64,000 bases of DNA from Pyrenophora tritici-repentis (GCF_003171515.1 NC_089392.1:1488001-1552000); one strand, 5' to 3'; shown: positions 18,061-29,724, numbered from the stretch's first letter. Notes: generated by a model from the sequence alone, not told the origin. Made by a program: numbers and translations.

Positions 18061-19068
18061 CTAGCAAAGTAGTCTTCTTAAACTTTTGTTCTAGAAGGTC
18101 AAGGCACTACTGTATTACATAGGAACCGTAGACAATAGAAAGCGTGGGATAGACAAGTATGCCGCCAGGCTAGCTCGCGTACAACACCGCGTTTCGTTAT
18201 ACACAGTAACAAGTCGAAAGACTATCTAGCACCTAGAATGTGTGCTATAACAAGATCACAGTTAGTAATCGCACGCGCCATGTTCAACCAACTACCGTTT
18301 CCCGAAAGCGACTGCAGCAAACAAACCGTAAGCAGTAACTTAATATTTCGCAGATCAGACAGGTGAACTTGTTCTCAAGATCCTATGGTCGTATGTGATA
18401 GATATAATCCATAGCATATGTTATATTCACGAGTCAATACGCTTACTACCAGAGTCAATTCGTGCCTCTTCACTCATAGCTATTGACGTCCTTTACCACA
18501 GCCTACGGATACTACACTCCGTTGCCTACCAGCTATCTCATATAGGGAATCTTATGGCCATGTCATATAATTAACTTGAGTGAAAGGAAGTAGAAGATTG
18601 AGAGCGCCGCTTCACAGCGAACCATTTCTGTGCCTGGCTAGCAGCGGCAATCGACTAGCTTAATACTCCTTCTGTCGGATTATAAGTATCGACAATATCT
18701 CAGTTACGCGATCAGGCGCACTAACCTCAGTCACGCGAACGAGCGCACTGATCGCAGCGTCCGAGCAGCGCTCAGATCAGAACCCCTGAGCCCTCCCTTC
18801 TGTAGTTCTCCTCCTTTGTACATCAATTAATCAGAACAATCACTACATAGAATGCATTCCTAGTTATCGTTATTTTCCTTTACGCACTTAGTGCAAAGCC
18901 AACCAACACCTTCTCTCTTTTAATTAAACTTGGCCATGCGCAGTTCACTGTGGATAAGATAGGGCGTGACAGAGTAAGAAATTTGACATGGTGATAAGTG
19001 TTGCTACTATGTCTATCCAAGGCGAGCGCTGACGCCAACATCTCTCAAACTTACCTCGTGTTGCTGTA
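18061..19068. other. Non-coding region at the edge of the transposon island
   Basis: No usable reading frame or known repeat was recognised. A short stretch near 18710-18780 repeats GCGCAC/ACGCGA words. It forms the 3' flank of the MFS transporter gene. Confidence 0.5.
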
Positions 19069-20799
19069 TTACCATATGTTACCCTTAGTTTGCTTTATGT
19101 CTTTGACGTTGATGTTCCGCCACATCAGCACCCCAACGGCACCAATGACCCACACACCAGTGCTCGCAGCGAGAAGCCTCAGTAGAGCATCTGCATATGC
19201 ATGCTGAATGGCTAGGCGCGTAGGGGAGCCCATTGGGTACGATAGCTGAGTCGAAATGTCGCCGTAGATCATGAGGAAATTTGGTAACTCCTCGGGAGGC
19301 AGGTACTCCATTAGCTTCTTTGGTAGAATATCCTGCCAAATGGCCGACGCAATGGTGAGACCGATAGCGCCCCCGGTATTGGCGAAGATTCCAAGGACAG
19401 CAAGGCAGACCGCAACATGTTCATGAGATACCGTAGCAAGAATGGCAATCTCGTCACAGATGACTATGACACCCTGGGCAATGGCGATAAAGATTTGGCA
19501 CACGAGAATGTAGCCAACATTTTCATCGGCAGAGCGAAAGTGCATCAGTAGACTCTGGCCGATTATGCTCATTGGAATGCCGACAAACGTAGCGACGTAC
19601 TTGAAGCGTCCGGTCTGATGGATAAGATAGCCCACCGATACTGCAACCAGTACGCCGATAACGGTATAGGATTGACTGACATAGCTTGCGTTTTGGATAC
19701 TGAGGCCCTTTACCACCTGGAGGAACGACCCAAAATAGCTGCTCCACAGCATATAGCTCATGAACAATCCAGCGGAGAGAAGACACGCCCCAAAGACGGT
19801 TCTATCCAAGAGAAGGTGGTACGGGATGAAGGTGATGGGCGCGAAGAACCTCTCCCATGCAACGAAAGCAAGGGTCAAGGTACTACCCACTACCAGCATA
19901 CTGATGACTAGTGGCGAGGACCAGCCTTTTCCCTGCATGCTGTAGAGATTGAAAGGAAGGAGGAATAGCGCAACGCCGGCAGATATGAGAAGAAGCCCAA
20001 CTGCATCGAATTGGCGACAATAATAGATAATGGATTGTGTAGTATTGTGATTGCTTTCCCGCTTTGGAACCAAGCCCAGGCGCTTAGCCTTCATGTAGTT
20101 GTTTATCAAGAGTCCGAACAGCGGTAGAGTGACGAGTGGAATGAGGATGCTGAACATTCCGAAGCACCAACGCCAGCCTGGTCCATCTAGAAAGCCTTGA
20201 GAGACAGGACCACCAAGCCAGCAGGTAACGAGGCTTGTAGAGTTGATAAGCGCCTGCATGAGGCCCCGGTTGCTTAGCTTGGTCGTGTCTGCGATGAAGA
20301 CAGAAATGACGTACTGGACGCCATTGTTACCAACGGTGTGGAAGATCATGGCAGCTGCATATGCCTCGACACCGTTACAAGCAGCCATCATGATCAACCC
20401 CATTGTACCAAGACAGACACAGAATATGAATCCTTGTGGCCGACCGAAAACATCGAGGATCTTAGCTATGGTGAGATTGGTCACTCCGCCGATAACGCTG
20501 CTCAGAATACCGACAGTGGGCGTAAGCGAATGTAGAGCGAAGGCCGAAGTAACATAGGGCGAGAGAGCGCCAGTGACCCCACTGAGCGTCGTTTCGACAA
20601 AGAATATGATCCACAAAATTGCATAAGCTACGACAAGGGAGTTTCTTGTCCATGCCATGGCGGTCGCCTGGATGTCCTGAACTCCGGCTTGTGCATCGGC
20701 ATCAGGAAGCTTATCACCATTGGGCGTTTCGGTCGAATGCACAGGTTGGGCAACATCGATATCTGTTTCTGCCTTGCTCTCAAACGTGTCGATAGCCAT
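19069..20799 (-). CDS. MFS transporter, siderophore-iron (SIT/ARN) type, 576 aa
   Basis: Intronless frame from ATG at 20799. The protein is a major facilitator with about 14 predicted hydrophobic segments after a roughly 50-residue hydrophilic N terminus. Features of the fungal siderophore-iron transporter family are visible: GTMGLIMMAACNGVEAYAAA, FHTVGNNGVQYVISVFIADT and the conserved C-terminal IASAIWQDILP with a long exposed loop (PKKLMEYLPPEELPN). Members import ferric siderophores at the plasma membrane or endosome. The substrate cannot be told from sequence. It ends 1 kb from the transposon island and has a gag-only LTR element 600 bp upstream. No iron-factor GATA sites were scored. Confidence 0.88.
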   Translation of the reverse strand: MAIDTFESKAETDIDVAQPVHSTETPNGDKLPDADAQAGVQDIQATAMAWTRNSLVVAYAILWIIFFVETTLSGVTGALSPYVTSAFALHSLTPTVGILSSVIGGVTNLTIAKILDVFGRPQGFIFCVCLGTMGLIMMAACNGVEAYAAAMIFHTVGNNGVQYVISVFIADTTKLSNRGLMQALINSTSLVTCWLGGPVSQGFLDGPGWRWCFGMFSILIPLVTLPLFGLLINNYMKAKRLGLVPKRESNHNTTQSIIYYCRQFDAVGLLLISAGVALFLLPFNLYSMQGKGWSSPLVISMLVVGSTLTLAFVAWERFFAPITFIPYHLLLDRTVFGACLLSAGLFMSYMLWSSYFGSFLQVVKGLSIQNASYVSQSYTVIGVLVAVSVGYLIHQTGRFKYVATFVGIPMSIIGQSLLMHFRSADENVGYILVCQIFIAIAQGVIVICDEIAILATVSHEHVAVCLAVLGIFANTGGAIGLTIASAIWQDILPKKLMEYLPPEELPNFLMIYGDISTQLSYPMGSPTRLAIQHAYADALLRLLAASTGVWVIGAVGVLMWRNINVKDIKQTKGNIW

Positions 20800-21405
20800 A
20801 ATAATGACTGGTGATAAGAGAGGATCGAGTTTTGGAGAGCGAAGGATAGATATCTGGGCGTGAAAGAAATCACAGAAGTTTCGAGATGTGAAGGGGAAGG
20901 CATGACTGCGCGTTCTGCGAACCTAAATGGATTCCGACCTCAGCGAACTCTATGTTGCTATCTAGTTAGACAACCTGTAGATGGTGGCAGATTTAACTGG
21001 TCAGGAATGTAGTATCTGTGTTGGTGTCGATATGGGGCAATGGGTCTAGTAAGACGGAGAGCATGTTTGCGATAGTTGTGGCGCCTGCAGCAACAAGGGT
21101 CTGCATCTAACGCTGTGTGGGTTCCCGCATCCCACACCACTACTTTAGAACTTATTAAGAGTTATCCGTTCACTCCAACGTTACCTGCGGCGCACCACCT
21201 CGCATCTCGGCGCTTGCTGTTGAGCAGCTATAGACATTGTTACTCTTTTCCATCGCCTAGACTTCAGCACCTGACACTATCTATGATAGGCACTGGAAGT
21301 ACGATTGGGAAAATCCCTGCAGGGAACTGCATGGGGCGATATCTGAGCTAGGCATGTACAGTGGTCAGGAGATTGAGGCGTGGAATGATACATGCCATCG
21401 CATAT
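20800..21405. other. Upstream region of the MFS gene
   Basis: About 600 bp between the MFS start codon and the LTR element. It should hold the promoter; no specific site was identified. Confidence 0.5.
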
Positions 21406-21552
21406 TGTTGGAGTGGGTGAACCGTACGCATAGGGAAGAAGTTGAGGATTGACTGAGGTTGTATTGTACAAGCTATGGAAAGTTTATGTAGGTGAGTGAC
21501 CATAAACAGCGCTAGTCTCAGATAGGCATCGTCCCATCACCAAACCGTGACA
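21406..21552 (-). repeat. 3' LTR of the gag-only element
   Basis: 147 bp, TGTTGGAGTG to CCGTGACA on the plus strand, identical to 22986-23132. It lies next to the polypurine tract at 21553-21562. Confidence 0.9.
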
Positions 21553-21573
21553 CACCCCCCAGTTGTCACCAAG

Positions 21574-22662
21574 TCAGTGAGTTGGTGATAACTGACCTGT
21601 ATCCAGCAGATGAACCACGAATGATGTACCACCACTAGGTGGTTGGCCGTCATCTACCTGAATCTTGTCTCTATACTGTTGACGTGAAGCCCATTCATTT
21701 AGGGCGTCCTTTATTTGCTTCGAAATCTTAGGATCCTTTTGAGCTTGTTCAACCTTGCGGACTCCAATAGGTGCTGGTGTCCAGTCTTTTGGTCGACCTG
21801 GGTGAAGTGGATTGAGTATCCAGCAGTCGGGTAAAGCGTGTGACAACCCACAAACACAAGGTAGGTTTGCAATCCCAAGCTTAGCAGCTGAGGTAGATAG
21901 CACACTTGACTCAGTGGCAGTGGTCTGGGCAGCTCGGCGGATGTACTTCGTCATCTTTTCGACGTAGGCGGGCAAGCTGAGTAGATTTGTACCGTTTATC
22001 TCGTGTTCGTATATCTGATCGAGGCAGGTAGTAGCGTAGTTTGGATAGTGAGCTTGGCAGGCAATCAAGAAATCCTCCTGAGGCCTGTAGCTAGTTGTCT
22101 CTGGTAGGTTGATCGATTGGCATTGAGAAGTGATGTGTATCCAGTCAGCCATCCATTCATCGAGTTTCTTTAGGTTGCGTGGAGCGGTCTTCAGATTGGT
22201 GTATCTTGCTATTAAGTCGCGACTCCGATCGGCTGTAGAAGGACAGAATTGCTTCTTGAGAGCGACAAGTCGATCGTACACAGTAGGGAGATCCTGTATT
22301 AGGTAGAGATGACGCGTGGCGATAGACCTAGTGATCTCTGTATTTAGCTGCACCAGAGCTCTCTCTTGTTTCTGCAGCGTGATCTCGTCGAGTCTCCATT
22401 GTTCAACCTCCCATCGGTAGGAATCACGATCCTCAGTGGATAGATCAGAGAGCTTAGAAGCTCTAGCCTTATAGTCGGTGAGCTGAGGCTTAGGATTGGC
22501 AGCCTCTAGGTCAGGCAGGCTCTCCTTTGGTGTATCTGGATTGACGTATTGCCAGATCTTGTGATCCTTCGCGAAGTCTCTGCAGAGAAAGATCCAGTTG
22601 AACCAGTCATCTGGTGTATTAAGGATAACAGTAACTCGAGTTACTGCTGATCCTGTAGCCAT
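21574..22662 (-). CDS. Gag of the non-autonomous copia-type element, 362 aa
   Basis: ATG at 22662 opens an uninterrupted frame. The N terminus shows the copia Gag signature LNTPDDWFNWIFLCRDFA, then a helical capsid-like body (LIQDLPTVYDRLVALKKQF, RYTNLKTAPRNLKKLDEWM). A zinc-knuckle-like CVCGLSHALPDC lies near residue 280. It ends with a stop at 21574, just inside the polypurine tract, without any protease motif. It would form the particle shell. It is only distantly similar to the Gag at 12914, so another copia family must be its partner. Confidence 0.88.
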   Translation of the reverse strand: MATGSAVTRVTVILNTPDDWFNWIFLCRDFAKDHKIWQYVNPDTPKESLPDLEAANPKPQLTDYKARASKLSDLSTEDRDSYRWEVEQWRLDEITLQKQERALVQLNTEITRSIATRHLYLIQDLPTVYDRLVALKKQFCPSTADRSRDLIARYTNLKTAPRNLKKLDEWMADWIHITSQCQSINLPETTSYRPQEDFLIACQAHYPNYATTCLDQIYEHEINGTNLLSLPAYVEKMTKYIRRAAQTTATESSVLSTSAAKLGIANLPCVCGLSHALPDCWILNPLHPGRPKDWTPAPIGVRKVEQAQKDPKISKQIKDALNEWASRQQYRDKIQVDDGQPPSGGTSFVVHLLDTGQLSPTH

Positions 22663-22738
22663 TGTGTGCGTAGAACAGACGTAGCAATCGTGCGTTATAG
22701 TGGACGCGGGGTAATCGAGCGCTGTGGTGGACGCGGGT

Positions 22739-22942
22739 AATCGTGCGGCTATGAGGGGCCTAGTAATCGTGCGCTATGAGGGACGCGGTAATCGTGCGGC
22801 TATGAGGGGCCTAGTAATCGTGCGCTATGAGGGACGCGGTAATCGTGCGGCTATGAGGGGCCTAGTAATCGTGCGCTATGAGGGACGCGGTAATCGTGCG
22901 GCTATGAGGGGCCTAGTAATCGTGCGCTATGAGGGACGCGGT
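22739..22942. repeat. 51-bp minisatellite, four units
   Basis: Four near-perfect units of AATCGTGCGGCTATGAGGGG... 51 bp long, each itself made of two related halves (CGTGCGGCTATGAGG and CGTGCGCTATGAGG). Diverged half-units continue to 22690. It sits in the leader between the primer site and gag of the gag-only element. Confidence 0.9.
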
Positions 22943-22970
22943 AATCGGGAAATGAGTACAATCAGGATGC

Positions 22971-22985
22971 AGCCGGGCTCATAAC
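22971..22985 (-). other. Primer-binding site, half tRNA-iMet type
   Basis: The plus-strand text AGCCGGGCTCATAAC directly abuts the 5' LTR. GGGCTCATAAC is the 5' side and loop of a Met tRNA anticodon arm (anticodon CAT). The minus strand would therefore pair with an internally cleaved initiator tRNA, as known for Drosophila copia. Confidence 0.7.
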
Positions 22986-23132
22986 TGTTGGAGTGGGTGA
23001 ACCGTACGCATAGGGAAGAAGTTGAGGATTGACTGAGGTTGTATTGTACAAGCTATGGAAAGTTTATGTAGGTGAGTGACCATAAACAGCGCTAGTCTCA
23101 GATAGGCATCGTCCCATCACCAAACCGTGACA
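22986..23132 (-). repeat. 5' LTR of the gag-only element
   Basis: 147 bp, identical to 21406-21552, next to the primer-binding site. Confidence 0.9.
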
Positions 23133-23137
23133 CATAT

Positions 23138-24488
23138 TAACCATGAAAAAAAAATCGTGTTCAAAAAAACGTATTATTAGCCGTATCAAGCAAATGTTTT
23201 GTATTCTAGGCGACAAATACAACCTTATTCCCAACTGACAGCCACGTCCGCTAACTCCGCATATCTTATGAACTCTTCATTACACGCAAACAATTCTCGC
23301 TCTGAAAACATGCTTGGTACTAACTCAACTCCCCTATTTTCTTCATTAGGTACGTAACTAGAAATCAAAATTCCTTATTGCCTCGCCCTAGTTGTGGTGA
23401 CATCATCTCCAGTGATAACCTATCATCAAACAAGGAGTCAGCGAAATTGATTTTGCTATTCTAGAAGTTTATAATGTTCAAAATCATTGCGTGCATGTGG
23501 TCGAGACCTGTAAGAACGTTTGTAATAATACCCGCAATCTGTTATCAAGGCGCTCAAAATATGGTAGCGACACTGGTACCATGGTACAGTCGACCCGAGG
23601 CACCTCCCCAAAACTACCGCATCCAAAAGTCCTCAAATGATTACATCGACGCAGCAAATTTGCGATCGAAGAGAACCCCTAGCCAACCTGTCATCAAGAG
23701 CTGAACGAAAAGGCCTCTGTGAAATCCGTTGAAGTTAGGAGACAATTACACTACACACAGTAAAAGGTGAGTAAATTCTATTACTTTACTTCTTATCAGA
23801 TGTCTATTCTAGCATGTCGTGTTCACTATCCACATAAGGAAGAGGGCGAGCAGCATCTGTAGTTTACATAAGTTAACGTGACCATAGGATAGGTTTAGGT
23901 AACCTGTGGAGACTATTGTATGTAGGCAGCATTTATTGAAAGCCTATCCGAATCTCTTCCTGTAAGAGAATAGCCTAGTAAATTATGCGTCAAGCAGACC
24001 CTCAAGAGTTAGTAGTTCCAGTCGTTTTATTAGCTACTACTGTAAAACATCTTTTACTATCAGAGACATAGGAACATCGCTCACCTTTGCGCATGTGTGG
24101 CATTTGGTCGCTGTTAGTACAGAAACAGATCACTTGACACTCTTTTCAGGGGATAGATAAAGTGTCGCATAGCCCGCCTTCACGTAAGCATAGATTGTTA
24201 GGATGTGTCGCAAATCGTGAGGGCCGATATAGCCCAAAAGCTATAGTTATAGGTTCCTAACTTCGACCAGATTATACAAGCACCAAGCTGTTTTGTGGCC
24301 TCTACGAAACATCGAGAGATGACGGCTGAGGAATGAGCACATTATCAGATACCTTTGTTGATGAGAAGACAACTTGATTTGGCTTGGCATCTGCCAGTCT
24401 ATCCATGATCTGGGGGGATGAGCCTGCGACCGTATCCCGGCTCGATGGCAACGCTTGGGTGTGGTACTCCAATATCTCCAACGGCACT
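23138..24488. other. Intergenic region downstream of the isocyanide synthase
   Basis: No convincing gene or repeat; AT-rich patches including a run of eight As at 23146. A 76-codon frame at 23474 shows no recognisable feature. Confidence 0.5.
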
Positions 24489-25903
24489 TCATGATCTAGA
24501 TGAGCCATCAGACGTAGGTTCGGAGGCCTTGATGGGGGTTGTGCGCCCGCTACCTGCTGATGTCATACTGGGCGATGAATGTCCACTTAGCCTGCCGTCG
24601 AATCGCTTGTGGGTATGCAAATAATCGGCAGTTTGTTTGCAGATGCTGAAATTGCCTGTAATGTCGAACTTTTCCTTGAAGTAGCTTGGCCGACCTTCTT
24701 CGTACACAACCTCTAAACGAGGATCCTTCTGAAACTCGCCCATAGGTGCGCTCACCCATTGACCATCGGCAAGTTGGGCGACACTACAATGCCATGGTGT
24801 AGTGTAGCCTGTGTTGGTGTTCAGGAGGCTAAACGAAACCTTGTGTTCTCCGATGGATTCGTGTATGGACAGTCTTAGATGGTTTGGAAACGCATCTTTA
24901 ATCGCACCAGCAAATGCCTGTCTCACTAGTCAGTTCTTTGAGAGTCCAAATTGTAGTCATCTGACTTACATATCCTCTGATCAGCATTTCCTTTGCAACA
25001 TACTTCACATCCCTCTTATACTGGTTGCTGCCGCGATCCTCACCGAGCGCGAAAATGTATTTCAGGTCTGACTCAAGGAACTTCCGGTAGCCGAGATAGG
25101 TCAGCATTGTATCCGGGTTGCTTTTGATTTCTTGATCGATGTTCATATTAGGCTTTCCATACTTGTTGAGAAGTAGGCGCCTAAAGTTCGTACAGTTGGC
25201 AACATAGGTGATCTCCCGTAACTTGTCAGGCAGCGGAAAGTCGAGCAGGTCTTGCATACGAGCAAAGCCAAGGTGGTTGAACTTTTTGTCTGCAGCCATT
25301 CTTCGTAAAGCCTCGCCGTATCTCCAAGTCTCGCAATCTGATATTGATAGTAGGTCTTTATAATCATGTCAATGCTGTAAATGGTAAGAAATCAAGTATC
25401 CGGGACGTACCATTGTATGTGATACCGTCAGAGATAATGGTGACCTTTGCACCTGGTTTATATATCTGTTCTATTCTCGCGCACATGGAGTTTAGTCGCT
25501 CGAGTGCCAGTTCTTCGGCTTTGTCTGGGAGGGGACCAAGTACTTTGTAGACCTTGTTGGCTGACTTGAATGGGAACGCCGGCAAACAAGTCTCCACTCG
25601 CTTTCCTGCCAAGACAAACTGATCGATGATAGATAGGAACTTTGCTGTTCCCGCTGCCATTCGATATTCCGAATCGTCAAATTTGTTGAGAGCATACTCA
25701 AAGATGATATCGAGAATTTGTGAGGAGATGTTGACTTGGAGCGGACTATTGGGAAGCACGTTTTGATCATCCATACTCGTGCAGATATAATCAGACAAGG
25801 TGTTGTTCATTACAGTTATTTTCGATGTATTATGTGAGAGATTCAGAGTTCCTTTGCTGGGAATAGTGATCGAGTCGCGTTCGCTGCTTTCGAAAGTGTG
25901 CAT
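24489..25903 (-). CDS. Isocyanide synthase-like protein (DIT1/PvcA family), 435 aa
   Basis: Exons are 25903-25411, 25355-24970 and 24917-24489 (1308 nt). Introns of 55 and 52 bp have GTACGT/GTAAGT donors. The family signature is clear: CLPAFPFKSANKVYKVLGPL followed by PDKAEELALERLN, KVTIISDGITYND spanning intron 1, CETWRYGEALRRMAAD, and CSVAQLADGQWVSAPMGEFQ. Known members convert an amino acid (Tyr or Trp) to an isonitrile or, in yeast Dit1, to formyl-tyrosine for the spore wall. No second TfdA-like dioxygenase domain is fused; the C-terminal 60 residues are low-complexity Ser/Thr-rich. The nearest gene on one side is the MFS transporter, on the other glutamate decarboxylase; all three are on the minus strand. 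The product is not predictable. Confidence 0.88.
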
Positions 25904-27551
25904 TTCGTATTTAGCTAGCGAAAAGTATCGTCTTTGAACTAGGAGGAAGCTCGATTATTATCCAAGGGTAGCGAGAACCGTACTTAAAAGACGCCGCGAG
26001 CTGAAAATCTAATTCGCCTGGTCAAAGGTATCCATAGAACCGCGTATTCGCTGAGAAGGCAAACCTGAGTTACGACAATAATGCCAGGACGTAGTTGAGA
26101 CAAGCCATCAACGAGGCGCTGACAGATCACGCATCATCTGGCATCAGCGCCCTTCTTGTGGGTGGTGAGTTCTTAATGGGTCTGGTTCATGCCTAGACGG
26201 GCGCGGCCCTTAGCCCTAGGCCAGCTGGAGTCCATCGCATCTACGCGCACGCCTAGAAATGTAGGGCGTACTAAGTAGACCCGTCTGACCAGAATTTTTA
26301 CCGCCAAGGTAGCGTGGAGCGTACAATATGCTCAAGGGGTGGCTGCAAACCACGGGTGATTTAGCGGCGCGTGGGACGTGGAAGGTGGGACGCGCGCATG
26401 TCCCAAGGACTGCTCATTGCCCCAGTTTGTCATTCGTACGACCCCTGCCCGACACAAGAGTCCGACCTGCTCAGGCGCTCACGATCCCTTGCCGATACCA
26501 CGGGCAATGTTGCTGATGAGCGTGGCATCGGTCGACGAGGCGCAAGCGTGCCGAGCTGCATATCAACTGCAGTTGCATGCGCTGCTGCGATACTATTTTC
26601 ACATTTGTCTTCAATGCATTAAGTACAACGTTATCTGCTGTGCGGTATTCGTATCACAATTGGTTTTTATAGATCTCAGCAATCGAGACCATCGCGTGTG
26701 CTTCAGTCACCAGACCAAACATTTTATGGCGCAATCGTGTGGACAGAATGAGCAAGATTTTGAGCGTCTCTCTTCGCTTGCAAAGTGCACGAGACGCCAC
26801 TCTTTCCTGTTCTTAGTCAGGCTCAAGATGAGTTCGCTGAGAATTACTAAGAAACCCTCGGTTCAGAGCGATGGTAATTTCGAGATAGGGATATTAATGA
26901 GGTCGACATTCCAGAAATACTACATGGATAGATATATGAGCAGTGCTTGCTGAAAGTGCTCGTCATGTAAGGTCACGTCGAACAAAATCATGTGATCAGC
27001 TCTTACTATATCAATACCTTTTCGCTGGTAAGTTTCGTTCCGCTCGGGGCGTCGTCCTAACATGTACCCAAATTCCTTACGACGGTATCGAACTTTGACG
27101 GTTCTCGATCTCGGTCTTCCTCATGGCCTACGTCAATATAGATGAGGATGGGTTGGTACCGTTTCTTTCATTCAGGTTGAAACTTGTCAGGTCAGGGAGA
27201 AGTGAGACTTCGAGTACGAGTGCAGTGATGACGAAGTAAGCCCCTAGATCAAGATTCAAAGATACGAAGCGCGATAAGTATATCGAGGCTTGATGGATTT
27301 GTGATCTCTGCATCAAAGGCTTGCAGCTATACATCCTATGTCTGAAAGATGTGCTAGATTCGGGAGGATATTGAAGCCATTTAATCTTGTATTTTTATCC
27401 ACATGCAATCAGCTGTTACGTGTAAGAGATACGGTGGAGCAATAAAACGGGATGTGGAAAATTCTTAATTTCATCTACATCTATATTTCGCGAAAAGCTC
27501 ATTTCACGTCTTTCCTCACAACCCAGCACTCTCAGATTCTCAACAACCGAT
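25904..27551. other. Intergenic, no gene recognised
   Basis: 1.65 kb between the isocyanide synthase start and the decarboxylase stop. A 191-codon plus-strand frame at 26378 has no recognisable motif and is rejected as chance. Confidence 0.5.
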
Positions 27552-29724
27552 TTAGCAAACAGCATGTGTTTTTCCAGTCTTTGCCTGTAGACTATGCTCC
27601 TCATCGAAATGGTCAGTCGCGTTCTTCTTGAAGATTGGGCTGACGAGTGTCGAGCGGCGGCGCATGGCAAATGCATGTCTACAAGATTGTCAGTATCATT
27701 GTTCGCTTTGGAAAATGTCTGCAAAGTACATACTGTTTCTGGTCTTCGATCTTCTTAGCATCAAGGGCGTCCAGCGTTTGCAAAGCAAGCTTGAAGTCTG
27801 CAATCAAAGCGTCGCAGCGAGACTTTGTGAAATCTTCGCGCACTACAACACGTAGCATCTTCATCTTTTCAGAGTGCGGGGCCATGGTGTAGGCGGGTAC
27901 GACCCATCCACGCTCGCGGAGTTGATGTGCGCTATCCGGGTTAGCATTGAGGTCTCACGAGACAAAGTATGAAAACTTACATGGCGAACTCATCGTACAT
28001 CTTGCCGAGATCTTCGTCGATACGGCAAGCAACAAGAGGAAGACCCTGACCGCCCCTCTGGCTCATGATTAAGAAACCCAAAGATTCCAGGTTTGCGGCA
28101 AGATAATCCGAAATACGCGTCAGGTTGAGCATTATCCTGCGGTATCCACGCTTTCCGAGACGAATGAGTTGGTAGTACTGTCCAATGATTTGCGATGCTC
28201 CACGGGAGAAGTTCAGCGTAAATGAAGCTTGGTCCGCGCCGAGGTAGTTGATGGTGAAGACAAGCTCTTGTGGCAGGTGTGCGGGGTCACGCCAGATGAC
28301 CCAGCCGACACCCGGGTAGACGAGTCCATATTTATGTCCGCTGACGTTGATGGTGGTGACCTTGGGTAGACGGAAATCCCAAAGAAGACCGGGGTTCACG
28401 AATGGTGCAACAAAGCCACCTGATGCAGCGTCGACGTGGATGTTGACATCCATGTCGCGCTCGACGAGGAGATCGTTGATGGCCTTGATGTCTTCGTACT
28501 CGCCAGTGTAAGTTGTTCCCAGAATTGCGCCTGGGGTTTCTACGTCAGCATCTAATTTATGACCTTCGCTCTTGGGGAACATACAAATACCAATGGTGTT
28601 CTCGTCGCAAAGGTCGACACACTCTTTGGGGTCGATCACGTAGCGATCAGTTGTGCAGTACACATACTTCTCTTCAATGTCAAAGTAGCGGCACGCTTTC
28701 TACGAAATGTCAGTATGTATTTTCGAAAACTTGCACGCGTATTATGAGAGAACGAGTGACTTACTTCCCAGCAGACCTGGACGGCCGAATTCATGACCAT
28801 GTTGGGCTTGTCGAACGGCTTGCCCTCCGCCTTGCGCTTGTTCTGCCAGAGTTTCTTCATGGCTAAGACCCCCAACTACACAAAATCAGCGCTCAGAGCC
28901 CCCTTTCCATTGTAGTGTGTGTATACTGACCATGATGGCCTCGGACGATCCGATTGTCGAAGTACCGATAGTGTTCGCATCCGCGTCGGCTGGAGCATGG
29001 AAGAGCTTCGCAATCATGGAGACACATCCTTTGTACCAGTCAGCTACTAACTTCTTCTCTATTGTGTGATGTGTATACATACGGTTCTGGATGTCGGCGC
29101 TAACAGGGTACTCTTCGTAGTCGATGAAGTTCTTGGAGAAGGCGTCGCTCGAGGGTTGCGTTAGTGAGGTGGTAGCAAGAATCAGAGTTATTGTACGTAC
29201 ACCATGAGCTTCTCGGCTTCATCTTCCTGGTTTGTTCCGTCAGTCTTTTCTTGTAGGGAAGGTGGGTATGGCAACATACCATGTATGTAGTGACGAACGA
29301 GGCCAAGTTCAGAGTGGGAGTACCGTCGAGGGTAAGGTCATCCTTGATCATGCGATAGGCACTGTTATCACTCAGTATGAGATTCACGATCATGTTCACG
29401 AGCTTTGTGTTTGGAAAAAGCGGAAAAACGCATTCGAGTCCTAGTCTTGTGTCCCAGAGGGAGCTATACGTACATCGCAGGCGGCATCTCTCGATCCTAC
29501 ATACAGTCAGTCTTGAGCAATGCAAAGGTACTTTATCAGCTTACCGGCATCTCATGTCTCGGCAGATCTTCAGCGGCATACTTGCTGCCATAGACAGTCG
29601 CCGTGTAGTCGTCGGCCTCATCTTCTTGAGAGAGATTGATAGTAGTAGAGGCCGAGATCTCCGCAAATTGAGCCTTCTCCTCGGTAATCTCCTTGGAGGT
29701 GGCTACACGATTGATATGTACCAT
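27552..29724 (-). CDS. GAD1: Glutamate decarboxylase, PLP-dependent, 524 aa
   Basis: Eleven exons: 29724-29545, 29496-29474, 29361-29280, 29226-29201, 29147-29083, 29028-28931, 28875-28765, 28699-28585, 28530-27981, 27931-27734, 27678-27552 (1575 nt). Start at [16 protein letters not shown]. Family text throughout: [61 protein letters not shown], and [18 protein letters not shown] with the PLP lysine. The enzyme converts glutamate to GABA and CO2 in the cytosol, feeding the GABA shunt. The N-terminal exons are very short (23 and 26 nt) but keep the conserved alignment. Intron 8 (28584-28531) is in frame, so an unspliced message would add 18 residues. The C terminus ([11 protein letters not shown]..) is the most variable part. 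Confidence 0.95.

Larger units (their letters stand above)
21406..23132 (-). mobile_element. Gag-only (non-autonomous) copia-type LTR element
   Basis: Two 147-bp LTRs identical by eye (21406-21552 and 22986-23132) enclose 1.43 kb. The target duplication is CATAT at 21401-21405 and 23133-23137. On the minus strand the order is 5' LTR, primer site, minisatellite, intact gag, polypurine tract (CTGGGGGGTG), 3' LTR. No protease, integrase, RT or RNase H is encoded, so it depends on enzymes supplied by another copia. Identical LTRs and an open gag suggest recent movement. Confidence 0.9.

Noticed and set aside
22724..22984. Repetitive 86-codon frame with a 17-residue unit
   Set aside because: It is the translation of the 51-bp minisatellite in the leader of the gag-only element; no sign of a protein role.
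26378..26953. 191-codon plus-strand frame
   Set aside because: No family text, no upstream or intron support, and overlapping frames of similar length in the same spot.
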